A stretch of DNA of 64,000 nt, from contig WIXG01000208.1 of NCBI GenBank assembly GCA_009869945.1, positions 78,070 through 142,069 of the forward strand, read 5' to 3'. Made by a program: the position numbers and the translations under genes. The number at the start of each line of letters is the position of its first letter. Positions within the stretch are counted from its first letter, which is position 1. This document shows, piece by piece, positions 53,401 to 64,000 of this stretch. A model generated the notes under the pieces. It was given only the letters and a program-made list of their open reading frames with translations, was not told the DNA's origin and did not search any database. The stretch is from Mesaphorura yosii (Eukaryota; Arthropoda; Collembola; Poduromorpha; Tullbergiidae).

Positions 53401-56400
53401 GTGAATTGACGCAAGCACTGAGAATCAGTGAATCATACCGCTGTACAGGATTTTAAGAGGGAAGTTTTAATGAACTGAAACCATAAAATATTCTTAATGC
53501 TTCGGTCTTGGGTGGCTAGCCGCTCTTGTTAATGACTGCGCAAATGTTGATAAATCTGCCAGACGTACAATGGAGTTGAGGAACGCGGCCTGAAAGGCAA
53601 TGACTAATTTTCTGCATTCGCCTCCATTGTTCATGACTCTCAGAGCAATCAGGAACGGCAGGCACGGCCGTTATCGTCATGCTTCATAAGTTGTGTGTGA
53701 ATGGAGCGGAATATTTGTACTTTCTCTCAAAATAGCTCGAAGTGTGCTAGTGCCAGATTACACTTGTCTACTTGCAGAAGAATGTGAAAAATGAGGGCTG
53801 AGGATTCCTGCACGCAATTCCAAGCGAGCACGAAGAAGATGCGTTTATTTTCCTTTCTCATCTTGGGTCTTGGACTTAACATAACAATGGGACGATGAAC
53901 GCCAGCACGGCACATTGGGAACAATGCAGTGCAGCAAACAGAAACGATTCATGAAAATACAGCTTAGCACATGTTATGCAATATTATGCATACACTGAAA
54001 AGATTTCACAGGAATCTCCTTTCTCCTCCTTTGTTGTGCGCTGTTGTTGATCTTTCACGGTAATATTTTTATTTATGATCGAAAATTATACAGAGAGTTA
54101 TGGTAGAAGAATTTCATATCGAGCCTCTTGTGTTTGAAATTTGCAATTTGCATAACACGAGATTTTTATGAGCTCACTTCAAGGTGCACTCCTTTTGCAC
54201 TTCTACTTCTGCTGCTGCTGCGTGGAGATTGCATGTTTGCGAAATTGAGTACGGGCCAATCTTTATTATGAAAGAAGCCGTTCGCCAAGAGTAGAAGAAA
54301 GAATAAAATCTTTGCCTATATTTAAGCTAGACAATGCCACAGAGATATGAAGCTCCAAATAATAAGCTTGTAATATTTAATAATTTTTATGAATTTTAAA
54401 TGGTCTTCGGGCTACATCCACAGGTGTGCTTTGTGGTACGGGTCCTGAGCCTTGATTTATAGTCAAATTGAATCTACCTTGAGTGGAGATCCATTTCCTA
54501 AGGGACGACGTACATGTGAACCGTGAGCAATGAACGGCTAACAATATACATCTGAGGCAAGTGCGGGAGGTGGCCTTTATTTGCACGCGGCACGACATAG
54601 TCTTGCCTTTTCATTGCTTTTGCGAAATCTTCATTGACATTATTATTTCATGGTACACTTGAAAGATTTTCATATTAAAATTTTAGGTTCGAGTCTGAAC
54701 ACTTCTGAAGAAGAAGCGTGCATTTTGCATGAAGGCGATAGCGCTTGAACGGCTTGAAGAGGTAATGATGAAAATATAGTCAAGTACCAATTAGTAGTAA
54801 TGGAAGAAGTTTTGCTACAGTATGAAGTAATGCAAAATGTAAAGCGACCTAATAATCGTGGTGGTTTTAATTTAACAGAAAAATTGATTAGAAACGAGTC
54901 TGAGTCTCTTAAAACATTTGAGTGAAAGGAAAATTGAATTTGAGTATTTCAGAACTCCTGACTTGAAATAAGATTTTGCACATGGCCAATTACGTTTAAG
55001 CTTCTTTCGCAAAAAGAGGAAGGTTTCCAAGAAGCTTTTATCATGCTTATACGTATTGTATTTGTGTTTGCGAAAGTAGATTGTGTTCACGGTGAGTAGA
55101 AGACAAAAGTACGAACCGACAAGGAAATTGTGATTGAGTTGAAAACGCACTTCAACTCCAAGTTCTGTGGGACAGGCCACAAATCACAGTTGTAGCGTAG
55201 CAGACCATTCCACACGTGAATTTGCGAATGCGACTCTGTCAGACCGACTTTGGTGACAGTCAATAAACAAAATTCGTGTCTTACCTTTTCACACTCACTC
55301 GCCCAGACACATTGATTAATGCCTTTCTGTGCTGCTTCTTCGTAGCCCGCACTCTACTCGTAATCGGGCTGAGTAATGAATTGGGTCAGATCTTGTTTTC
55401 TTGCACTTCACTGCGGTGTGAGTTTGGAAAGTTCATAATCCTCATCGGCTCCTCGCTCCTCTCAAGCAGATGTAAAAGCGCAGCTGCGCCGGTGTCAAGA
55501 AAACCCGGAACTTATTGAGGTGTAAATAATTTAATTTGTCTCGCAATCTTACCCGAGCTCAGTTTCTGTTGCTGTTTTTTTACGCACTTAGCTTTCTCCT
55601 CTCCTCACATAAAATCCAATTTTCTTGTTTCACTTTTCTCCTCACAAAAATAAAGAATTTATTGAAATAAATTGATTCACTGCACTCGGCTGAACAACCT
55701 CTACCTTGCTTTCGTTGCTTTCGCCTGATGCGATATTTTCATGAGCCACTGATCTTCCAGCTGCAAGCCTGTGAGCTGAAATTACTGTGCATCTGTGCGT
55801 AGGACCGAAACTTTTGTTTTGTTTTCTTGTTTTGTAATTAATGAATCTGCAGATGAGATATAATTTCTTTCTCTGGAGCGGGATTATTTCTACTCACTGA
55901 CTCACAAGCACGGGCATGGTTCATTAATATTTCACTTCCAGGAGCACGAGCAGCAAAATGAATTCTTCGTCTTGACGGATGAGTCTATTTCAAATAACGC
56001 AAAATGTACGCGGCGAAAAAATTAATTAAAGTTACCTTAAAGAGCTCGAGTTCTAGCTCAGGTGTCACGTCATGGAATTTGAAAGGAGTCTTGCGTCTGA
56101 GCGCGAGTCTATTTTTATTCGTGATGAACCGAAAACTGAAATGAGAAATCTGAAGTGATCTGCAAGTACTTGAGACTAAGATTGAACTGAAAGCATTAAG
56201 CACATGAAATCTCCAGTTTTATCTGCCTGTGCTACGCCGACTTACTTGGTTTGGGACTGAGGCTAGGGTTTAAGCTGTTCTGTTCGCACGTTTCACTAAA
56301 CTGAGCTGCCGGTGCTGGTAGGAGTAAAACCATCGAAGACAGCACAGAGCGGAGAAAGAAAGAGCTCTGGTGCACGAAGCACAAGTTTATGGGTTTCGGA

Positions 56401-59400
56401 GAAAGTTCACGGAAGATATTTTTCTCCTCGCGTACTTCATTTCGCCAATCAACCCCCGTCTCTGGTTCGGAACGTGTTTGCGCTTAGAAATGGAGAAGCG
56501 GCCAGTTCGTAAACAGTGCTGAAACGTCAGCATTTTTTGTCATGGCGTGGGTAGTAAACTCGGTTGAGTGATCACAAAGGCAGATCAGTTGCACCTGCCT
56601 GGCCCAACTGCGTCGGTGGTGAATAGGAAGTTAATATTGAATGAACGACTGACTTGGGCCGGCCGGCAACGTTCTTCACACGAGCGTCAATAAATGCAGA
56701 ATATTGCCTCCGCCTGCCGGGGCTCGTCGTTTATGTATTCAATGCACACAGGAGTTGCGATCCGAGAACTTTGAATCGAACTGAGCCGATGAACTGACAC
56801 CAACTCAAGGTAATTTCATCGTTGGCAATTAACATTAAAGGATGGAGATTTTGGTCATTTTGGAGATGGTGGAAGGCAATTCCTCTGCAAGCTAGGCAAA
56901 AGCAAATCACCGTTGGAAAATGTGAATTGAAATTGCCATACGAGAAAGTTCATGAGTCCAGCCTAGACAGATGCTGGTGTAGGCAAGCAGATAGGGAGTA
57001 CGACTTAAGGATGAATCCAGACTCCAAACACACTGCTAATTGATTCCTTCTTCTTCTCGAGAAGAAGCACCAACAACTTCCACTTTAATAAGATTGTGCG
57101 TCATGCATTGTCCCATACTGCTAATGGTGAAGTCGAGTAATGTGGTTGAGTCAATGGCATGGCATGGCATAGCAAGCTGGAAGCTGGCTAATAAATTAGG
57201 ACAACCAAGACATTGATTTGCTTTTTAAAGGAGGAAATGAGTAGAACCACATCACACGCACGCATTGTGCGCCACTGTCACGGTCTGATGTATACCTTTA
57301 ATGTCTTTTCCCACTCCATGACAGTAACGGCCAGACAGACTTAAATTTAGGACGACGCACTTACCGATTCGCTTGCTGTGGCTATAAAATGCTGAATTAA
57401 TTATGGGACGTGCTCTAGAATGCACGTTGCTCTTATGCCAATCTGAAATGCAATGCTTTTACTGTGACAATTATTATTACGTGTATAACTTAGAACATTT
57501 CGGGAGGCTGGATCCCTGCATAACTGAGCGAACTTCTTTACCATTATGAACAACGATTTCAGTCGCTACGCTGCATGCTATTGCATTGAAATAAAAAAGT
57601 TAAAGTGAGAAAGTTTCCGATTTTTAGAGCCTATTGCATTTATTACGCTACTGCGACAGTAAGAAATCGCATTATAGAAATCCCTACTCCGTCCCCGCCA
57701 CCGAATCCGAATCAATCGCTCACACTGTGCGACACTGAATCTCAACTTTCTTCGTTGTTCGCTATTCGCAACTTTTACTGTGCTTTTATGGCAGCATAGG
57801 CTGGTCTACTGCGCATACGTGCGACATAAATAAAGAGCTGAACGAATGGCGAGGAAAACTAGATCTAAATCTTTATGTTGAAAGAAAGTTTGCAGCTTAC
57901 TGGCTTCATGTTGAAAACAGTGGGAATGTACTGCCCGCTATGCTGCTGCGCATGCCATTCTTTACTATTATTTCGTGCCAGTGCCACAATCACAATCTGA
58001 ATCAAACGTAGAAATTAGAAGCTCAACATCTTCATAGAACGGAGCATTCTGTGCTTTCGCTGCTCTGTGCTGTGCCATTAAGAATTGCTACTCATTGTAC
58101 AAATACAGATAAGCAAGAGAAGGAACCCGAATGAATGTAATTACCGAAATTAGAACGACAGTCCGGAATTAACTTCGCCTTGAGTCAATGAAGCTTTCTT
58201 AATGACTTTCCCCAGATCATGATAATAATAACAAATGAGGCGCTTAAATGAGACCTGAAATAAAAACGACTTCGACAGAGAAGAGAAAGCAGCAATGCTA
58301 CAACACGTACGTACTACGTTTGTCTTACATACAGACAAGTTAAGCCGCATGAACTGAGTCTAGGAGAAAACTGCGCCCAAGCGAAAAATTTCATGCGCCC
58401 TTTGTCAGGAAGCCTCTGGATTTGTAAAATTTATTGGTCAAGAGTCAAGCATAAAGTCTTCACTGCCTCTTTTACGATAACAGCACAGCAGAAAAATAAT
58501 GCATTCCCATGCCCCGTCGAATGGGCGACGGTGACAGTCAACAAAGTTAATCATGTAATGCAGACAGCCACACAGACGTGTTTCGCACCGTAAGTTGAAA
58601 TAACGTCGTAAAAATTTAATCCTGCATTGCACCATAGAATGATGTTGACTTGCATGACTTGACTCTGACACGAGGCAGCAGCTACTTGCCTGTTGTCTGT
58701 TAAGTTTTGAGCCATTGTCCGAATTCTTGCCTTGTTTCTTTTATAAATCCATTACTGGTATTACTTTAACACCCGTGAAGATCCGCAATAACAATAGTAC
58801 ATGCACATGTTTATGTTCACTCTTGACATTAGCATCATTGTAAAGAGATGACTTGATGCAGTCGGCTGGCAGACAATTTCTTTGACAAACAACGATACGG
58901 CGTTCTTTCAAGATGGAGTGCAAAGTATTGTAATATTTTCACATTTCACATGGCTTTACGGTTGCAATATTTTATGTGTCTCTTTGAGCACGTTCGGCTT
59001 CGACTAGACTTGGGACCCCGGCTCAGGCTGAGCCCATGTTTCCAATTTGCAAATGACGAAATATGAAGTAGGAAACATTCAGAGCACATAATCTTTTCAA
59101 AGCCAAAGGTTCTGTGATGGATGTTTCTTGAGTAAGTCTTGTAGAAACGTATGACCTGACATCAGGCATTGAATTCAAATTCAATCCGACGTTCTCGCAC
59201 GATGAAGAATAGTGGCCATCTACGTGTACCAGTGCCCATTGCACTCCCTTTGGGAATTTACAGGGCAGAAATGAGAAAAGGAACGAAATCTTGATGGTAA
59301 TATATTCCACGTGTTGCGTAGTCAGTCGTTGCATTAGATTGGAGATTCGGCCAGCGTGTGGTGAAAGAAAGAGAGGTTGGCTAGAAACGCTTGTTTCTTC

Positions 59401-62400
59401 TGTTTCGAACTGTTTAGTGTACAATTGTGCATATTCGAGATAACTGCTTTTCTCCTGCGTAAAATGGATTTAAATTCAAAATGCATGCTGGCCCGCGTGC
59501 ATTAGTTGGCCAAGTGCTTTGCCTGTGCTTGTTTACCTCCGTGCGGTAATTGCGTAGTAATTTTGAAATGCTTTTCTCCACAAACTTCTCGAGTCTCTCT
59601 AGTAAAAATGCAAGAAATTAAAGATTGCGGATTAAGAAGCCCGAGGAGGGACACACAAAATTAGCCCGAATTCCACTCTATTCGAAGATTACTGCCCAGA
59701 CAGAATTAAATTTCAAGTTTTAATTGACTCGAGCCAAGATCGGGCGAAACCAGAACGCAGGAAATGCGTAGTCGGAATTCGAACGTGCATAATTTTGTCT
59801 TCCAAATATTGACTTTTTTAAACTATGTGATTTATAATTTTTGGCAAAGTTTTCAACAAAGCATTTGACGCTTGGAGAAGACTGGAAAATTAGAGCAGCC
59901 GAAGACAGAGTGCCTGTTAATGAAGTGGAAATCGTCAAGTTTTATGCGCGCCTGTGAGCTCGGTGTTTTTGGCTTAAAATATGCGTGACGACTTCGTAAA
60001 CGATGGAAATTAAGGGCGGTTTGCCCGCTGGCTTGGCACTCGTGTGTTTATCCACTACATTGCCTCTTCTCATCTCATCTACCATTGTTTAACAGCACCA
60101 CCTCTATTCTCTCTCGCTCAGCATCACATTACGCTAAATGAGAAAGCAAGTATCGCGCATAAAAGAATAGAGAATGGGTGCATTTGGCGTAATGAAGATA
60201 GTAAAGTCCTCGAGGAAAATGGCCTAATGATAGCATAAATGAGCAAATGAGCAGTGGTGGCAAGCGAGCAGCCAAAGGCAAAACGAAGTTGATCCGACTA
60301 TAAAGTAAAACTTCATAGTTGTCTCTTCGCGTTGTTGGCTTCCTCGTGTTACAAAATGGAAAAATTAATACAACAATTTGTTTGAACTGAACAGCTGAAT
60401 TCTGCTCCACTTTGGCCGACAGAGTAGTTTTCTTTCCAGTTGGGCGCTGAGAAGACCCGCCGAGCCGAAGTAGTGCAATATTTATTAACGTGGGAAAGCA
60501 AAGTGAAAGTCATATCGTACGTTGCATTGAGGAGAACATCTGGTGAATGACATGTCATCACTGAGGAGCAGAGTACGCAAGAAGACAACCATAACAAAGG
60601 CGTATGAGTACAATATTTGCCTTTTGGGGTTTGCTACACGAATCGATGACACTTTGTCCTGATGGCTTCGTACTACGTGCAGACATTCAAGTAAAACGCT
60701 GCTACTGATGGACTCGGTCTACACTGAGAGTTCAAACATCGTTACATTGCGCTATTTTCTGTTTGTAGAGAAAATTCCATTAAACGCAACGTAACGCACG
60801 CTTGATGCATGGTTCCTGATGCATTTGGGCATTACATTCCATTTTGATGAAATCTGAGCCGAGCAGCAGTCCGATTATAGATTCATTACGGGAAATGAAA
60901 ATGTCTGACTAGTCTGACATTCTTCGAGCGAGCGATGGCGTAAATAAATTATTCGACTCTTCGCTGCGTTTGAAAGTCAGGATTTTAGTGTGTTTAACTT
61001 GGGCTTTCGGTAGAGTGTTTCTGCTCTTGAGTGATGCTGCTGTTCGTGCGGCGCACATGCATCGTATGGAGTGTTGTTATTTCGGTAATTAGCGAGATAT
61101 ACTCGATGTAGACGTAATGACAAGATCAAGCATTTTGATTTTCCGCTCGATAGCATCATCATCATTATCCATCCACGTTCCGTTCCATGTCTGGTGCCTT
61201 ATGTAAAGATTAACGATCTCGGCATTGTCAGGACTCTACTGGATAATATGAGACGTGTTGCAGTGATGATCTATTTGCTTCCAGCCCAGGCCATCCAAAC
61301 GGCAAAAGCCCAATATTAACATTTCCTTTCGCTGGCGACTCTGGCGAATCCTTTCGGTCTTTTCTAATTGGTATTGTTCAGGTAGCTCCTAAATTGCGCT
61401 ACCTGCGGAAACTGGACACTTAAACTGGTTCAAGGCTTGTTTTGTTCACGGTGCTTTAGTCGAAATCGAACAGTCCGTGTGTTTATGGTTAATTTATTAG
61501 TCTTCTTACGCAGCGTATTTTTCCTTCAGTATTTAATTACGTGCACATCTCAAGTGTTTCTATGCGGACTAAAGGTGGTTTTCCGTAACTTCTGCAGAAA
61601 TCACGAGGTACTTGATGAGCACCGTACGTTTCTTCTGCTCGAGTGAAGTCTCGGAGAAAGCCCGACCAACATTTTCGTTCCGTACCAGATCGTAAACAAA
61701 TAAACGTTTTCCGGTCTATCTGTATCTGCGGGATCTCTCCGCGTTTTTATTAATTTCCTGTTCATTATCTTCGTATTAGAACCATTTCCTCGCCGCGGGA
61801 AACTTTCTTTTGGTGATACTTCCTGCATATTGTATTTTGGAACGAATCTAGTTTGGCAAATTCTAGGCGCAGGAATAAAATTCGAAGCTTTGACTTGTTC
61901 TTTGTGTTGACGAGACCACAAATTTCTGCGTGAAGTAAACCTTTGACTCTGCGTTGCATTAAAAAGCTTGCTGAAAATGCGACGATATATTTCTAAATAT
62001 TAGATTTCGGTAATGCAATTTCAAATAAGAACTTTTTGCAAAAGTTTAGTCTGAAAGAAAGAGACTACAATACGACCTTAATGCAGGCAAACTCGATCTC
62101 CTTTTATAGACAGTCAATAATGCGTAATGCGAGAGTATTGTTGGACTGGGCTAGTGGCTATATGCATTTGTGTTTGGAAAGTGTGAACTCGGAAACTGAA
62201 ACTTGGATGAATAAACTTTAGGCAAGCTCTTCGTGTTGGCTACGTTAAAGCCAAGACAAAGTTACACCACACGTTTTACTTCACGCTAGCGCAAATGACT
62301 TGAGGGGAGAGAAAGAAAGGGAAAGTTGATTTCTTTCTGAAACTTGGATGTAGGATTCCACTGAGAATTCGATTCATCGTGCCCATTTTGCCTGACCTCT

Positions 62401-63983
62401 TCTCGCAGCGGACCGGGCTGGTTGCGAAACCTTGGCAAATTAGCAGGCGAATCTATTTCAATATTTACCATTTGCAGAGGAGAGATCGTGTTCATGATCT
62501 TGATTTGAGGAGAATTTCTCCTCAACCTGGTAAATCAGCACTATGACTCATGTAGTTTTGTAGACGCCGATAGAAAGGACAGAAGAGAGCTTTTAGATAA
62601 TCAAAGGTTTTACAAAAACTTAAGTCGTTTAGCTGTTGGTCTCTTTCCATTGAGAATTTCTTGATAAAATGTTAATCAGGCATATCTAAGGGCTGACATT
62701 TTCTTCATGCGTTTCTTGTCGTTGACATGATGTTATGAATAATGAATGACATGTGTGACAATCTTGTCACCAGGCGGAAGGCTCGATTTACATGTCTTGG
62801 TTAACTTTTCAGGGCCCAACAGCGTGGTAGCATTGTTGAGTTGAGTTAAGGCCATGTGTTCGCATTTATATCGTTGAGTTGTGGGACACATTTGTCAAGT
62901 CGAAAATGATGTAAAACCTGGAAAGGAAAGAATCCTACATTTATACATTTGTTACTGTTGAGAGACTACTTCCCTTGGATTCTTCTTATTCTCGAATTTA
63001 TTCACTTTGCTCTGCATCTGCCCTTTTGATGATTTTTCTTGCAAGCTGACTTTTTTTTTAAAAATTACAGGCGGATGTTTACCGAAAAATCGATGAGTTG
63101 ACTGTTGGTTTTTGCGAAATGCTTCTTTCGCTGGTACAATCGATTGTCTGTCACAAAGGACATGACTTGGACATGATGAATTCTCAAGTACTTGATCTCT
63201 GGTCATCTCTGAGAGCACTAAACTCTCTCATCCCAGGTATGTTGTACAAACACTACTTTCTGGATAAATGTCGCCTCTTCAAGCTTCTCCTCAGCCCACG
63301 CGCATTTTATTTCAACGCAGTGCTTAATCTGAATTTTGTATCCTGGCGGTAACGACAACAGCAAATAATTTATATTACTCCGGAGCTTCTCTCTTTCCTT
63401 CCCGTCCAGATGCTGAATTCACGGAGAATCAAGAAACAGAAGAGACGAGAATAAAAGATAGAGTCAACTTTCTGGAGATGTCACAGAGGAAATGTAAATC
63501 ATTGTTGGGCGAGATGCAGAAAAACCAAGAAAGTCCCGGTTCCACTGCAGATAAGAATGCTATTTTCATGGAGCTCGAACAGGTTGAAGTGACACTGAGA
63601 AAACTCTCTGCGGACTTGGATTTGATTAACACTCATCTCAAGAACGGAATCCACACCGGCGGCTTCCAGTGGGTGGACAGCCCACTTGTGAAGGTAACCG
63701 CCAGAGCCTAACGCTTCTCGAATGGCGGAAACTTGGGTTGTTGAATCTGTACTTTTGTACTTCTTATTTTGCAGGCAATAAAATCTGGCTACTGGCTTCT
63801 AATCGACGGTGCAAATAAATGCTCAGCTTCGGTGCTCGACCGACTAAATCCTCTCGTCGAACCAAATGGTACGCTGTTCCTGACAGAGCGAGGAAGCATT
63901 GACGGAGTGATTCAAGAAATTAAACCACATCCGGAATTCCGACTTATTCTTGCGCTCGATCCTGCACATGGCGAAATCTCCAG
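38449..63983 (+). CDS. MDN1: Midasin (giant AAA ATPase of 60S maturation), N-terminal part
   Basis: Midasin is a dynein-like AAA ring protein that strips assembly factors from pre-60S ribosomes in the nucleolus and nucleoplasm. Exons in phase: 38449-38538, 38620-38849, 38919-39152, 39231-39418, 39493-40052, 40149-40348, 40420-40713, 40780-40992, 41059-41292, 41368-41480, 41569-41779, 41844-42176, 42243-42375, 42440-42680, 42753-43108, 43172-43427, 43501-43820, 43872-44120, 44190-44521, 44590-45847, 45933-46061, 63071-63236, 63410-63693 and 63775-63983. About 2277 codons are present; the linker and MIDAS parts lie off the right edge. Walker A motifs mark AAA1 to AAA6 at about residues 316 (GPVGSGKT), 632 (GETGVGKT), 1039 (GETSVGKT), 1349 (GETGCGKT), 1687 (GSPGVGKT) and 2017 (GPSGSGKT). 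Walker B is intact in AAA2, 3, 4 and 5 (for example WILLDEINLA, ADEISLAD) but altered in AAA1 (FEDLDAA) and AAA6 (LIDGANKC). The intron after GGFEQ is 17 kb. Confidence 0.95.
43821..43871 (+). other. 51-nt stop-free phase 0 intron in midasin AAA4
   Basis: The donor is GTATGT and the acceptor TTCCAG. The intron is an exact multiple of three without a stop, so retention would insert 17 residues between LENVKLTK and DDRLFEW. Human midasin lacks such residues at this point as I remember it, which supports splicing. Confidence 0.6.
47466..50832 (-). CDS. Orphan class A-like G-protein-coupled receptor, nested in MDN1 intron
   Basis: Six exons join in perfect phase: 50651-50832, 49943-50255, 49754-49859, 49228-49407, 48774-49127 and 47466-48193, giving 620 residues from the ATG at 50832. 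The N-terminus carries two N-glycosylation sequons (NFT, NAT). Seven hydrophobic segments follow: TM1 about 36-56 (LLLSLASAGVVANLSLTGLI), TM2 66-90, TM3 95-118 (SLIDTTFLLLATVSSLNLL), TM4 184-205 (CVLFGSFMVWFAALGPTFL), TM5 230-250 (LILNVLWASVNLLCVCL), TM6 358-378 (LGTLAILNLVCWVPLYTCAL) and TM7 392-412 (TLMLTFVHCVLHPIFLLFL). TM3 is not followed by DRY, and TM7 has HPIFLLF instead of NPxxY. The third inner loop is long and Gly/Ala/Asn/Ser-rich. The tail of about 200 residues has a Cys cluster (CCCVC, possible palmitoylation), a PPTPPRERDY stretch and many Ser. Ligand and family are unknown. The last few residues may be replaced if a GTTTGT donor after FRKQ is used. Confidence 0.82.
50833..63070. 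other. 12-kb stretch of midasin intron without supportable gene
   Basis: Open frames are under 135 codons, scattered on both strands, and lack motifs or matched splice signals. The left end probably contains the receptor's promoter and any noncoding 5' exon. No transposon ends, long repeats or RNA genes were recognised. Confidence 0.5.
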
Positions 63984-64000
63984 GTTGGTAGAGCATGTGC

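Larger units (their letters stand above)
46062..63070 (+). other. 17-kb intron of midasin hosting an antisense gene
   Basis: The exon ending GGFEQ at 46061 (donor GTTCGT) and the exon starting ADVYRKIDEL at 63071 (acceptor AATTACAG) are both phase 0. Together they restore the AAA6 domain in the order known from human midasin. All other midasin introns here are about 50-110 nt. The intron holds the receptor gene at 47466-50832 on the other strand; the rest shows no coding sequence. Confidence 0.88.

Noticed and set aside
54680-54705. T-loop-like sequence GGTTCGAGTC suggesting a tRNA
   Set aside because: No matching A box, acceptor stem or anticodon arm could be formed around it.

Overview
The window is eukaryotic nuclear DNA, most likely from an arthropod. 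Its genes are split by many short GT-AG introns (about 50-110 nt) mixed with a few very long ones. The first coding exon of a daughterless-type E protein has the N-terminus I recall for insect Daughterless, and one promoter carries an exact DRE (TATCGATA). Species cannot be fixed from the sequence. I see no transposon, tRNA, rRNA or CRISPR array. Exon joins below were worked out by hand from splice signals and reading-frame phase; every complete model closes in frame.

Layout. (1) 642-13549, minus: 5' coding exons of daughterless (da), spread over about 13 kb; the bHLH-encoding part lies off the left edge. (2) 14693-18004, minus: a complete PPIG/Moca-cyp-type nuclear cyclophilin with an RS-rich tail. 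(3) 19011-23893, minus: a 1468-residue protein whose helical N-terminal third resembles ZNF292/RLF but which has no recognisable zinc-finger array; a DRE lies about 75 bases upstream of its start. (4) 25118-27486, plus: WDR37, complete, divergent from gene 3. (5) 33740-36219, plus: HMG20A/B-type HMG-box protein, complete. (6) 38449-63983 and beyond, plus: midasin (MDN1), N-terminus through the sixth AAA domain, running off the right edge. (7) 47466-50832, minus: a six-exon orphan seven-transmembrane receptor lying wholly inside one 17-kb intron of midasin, on the opposite strand.

The genes are mostly unrelated housekeeping or regulatory functions: neurogenic and sex-determination transcription control (da), splicing-associated prolyl isomerase (PPIG), LSD1/CoREST-type chromatin regulation (HMG20), 60S ribosome maturation (MDN1) and WDR37. 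Nothing points to an operon-like or defence system. The most unusual elements are the receptor nested antisense in the midasin intron, its loss of the usual class A motifs, and the zinc-finger-less ZNF292-like protein. The remaining long stretches (da introns, 27.5-33.7 kb, 50.8-63.1 kb) show no supportable genes.
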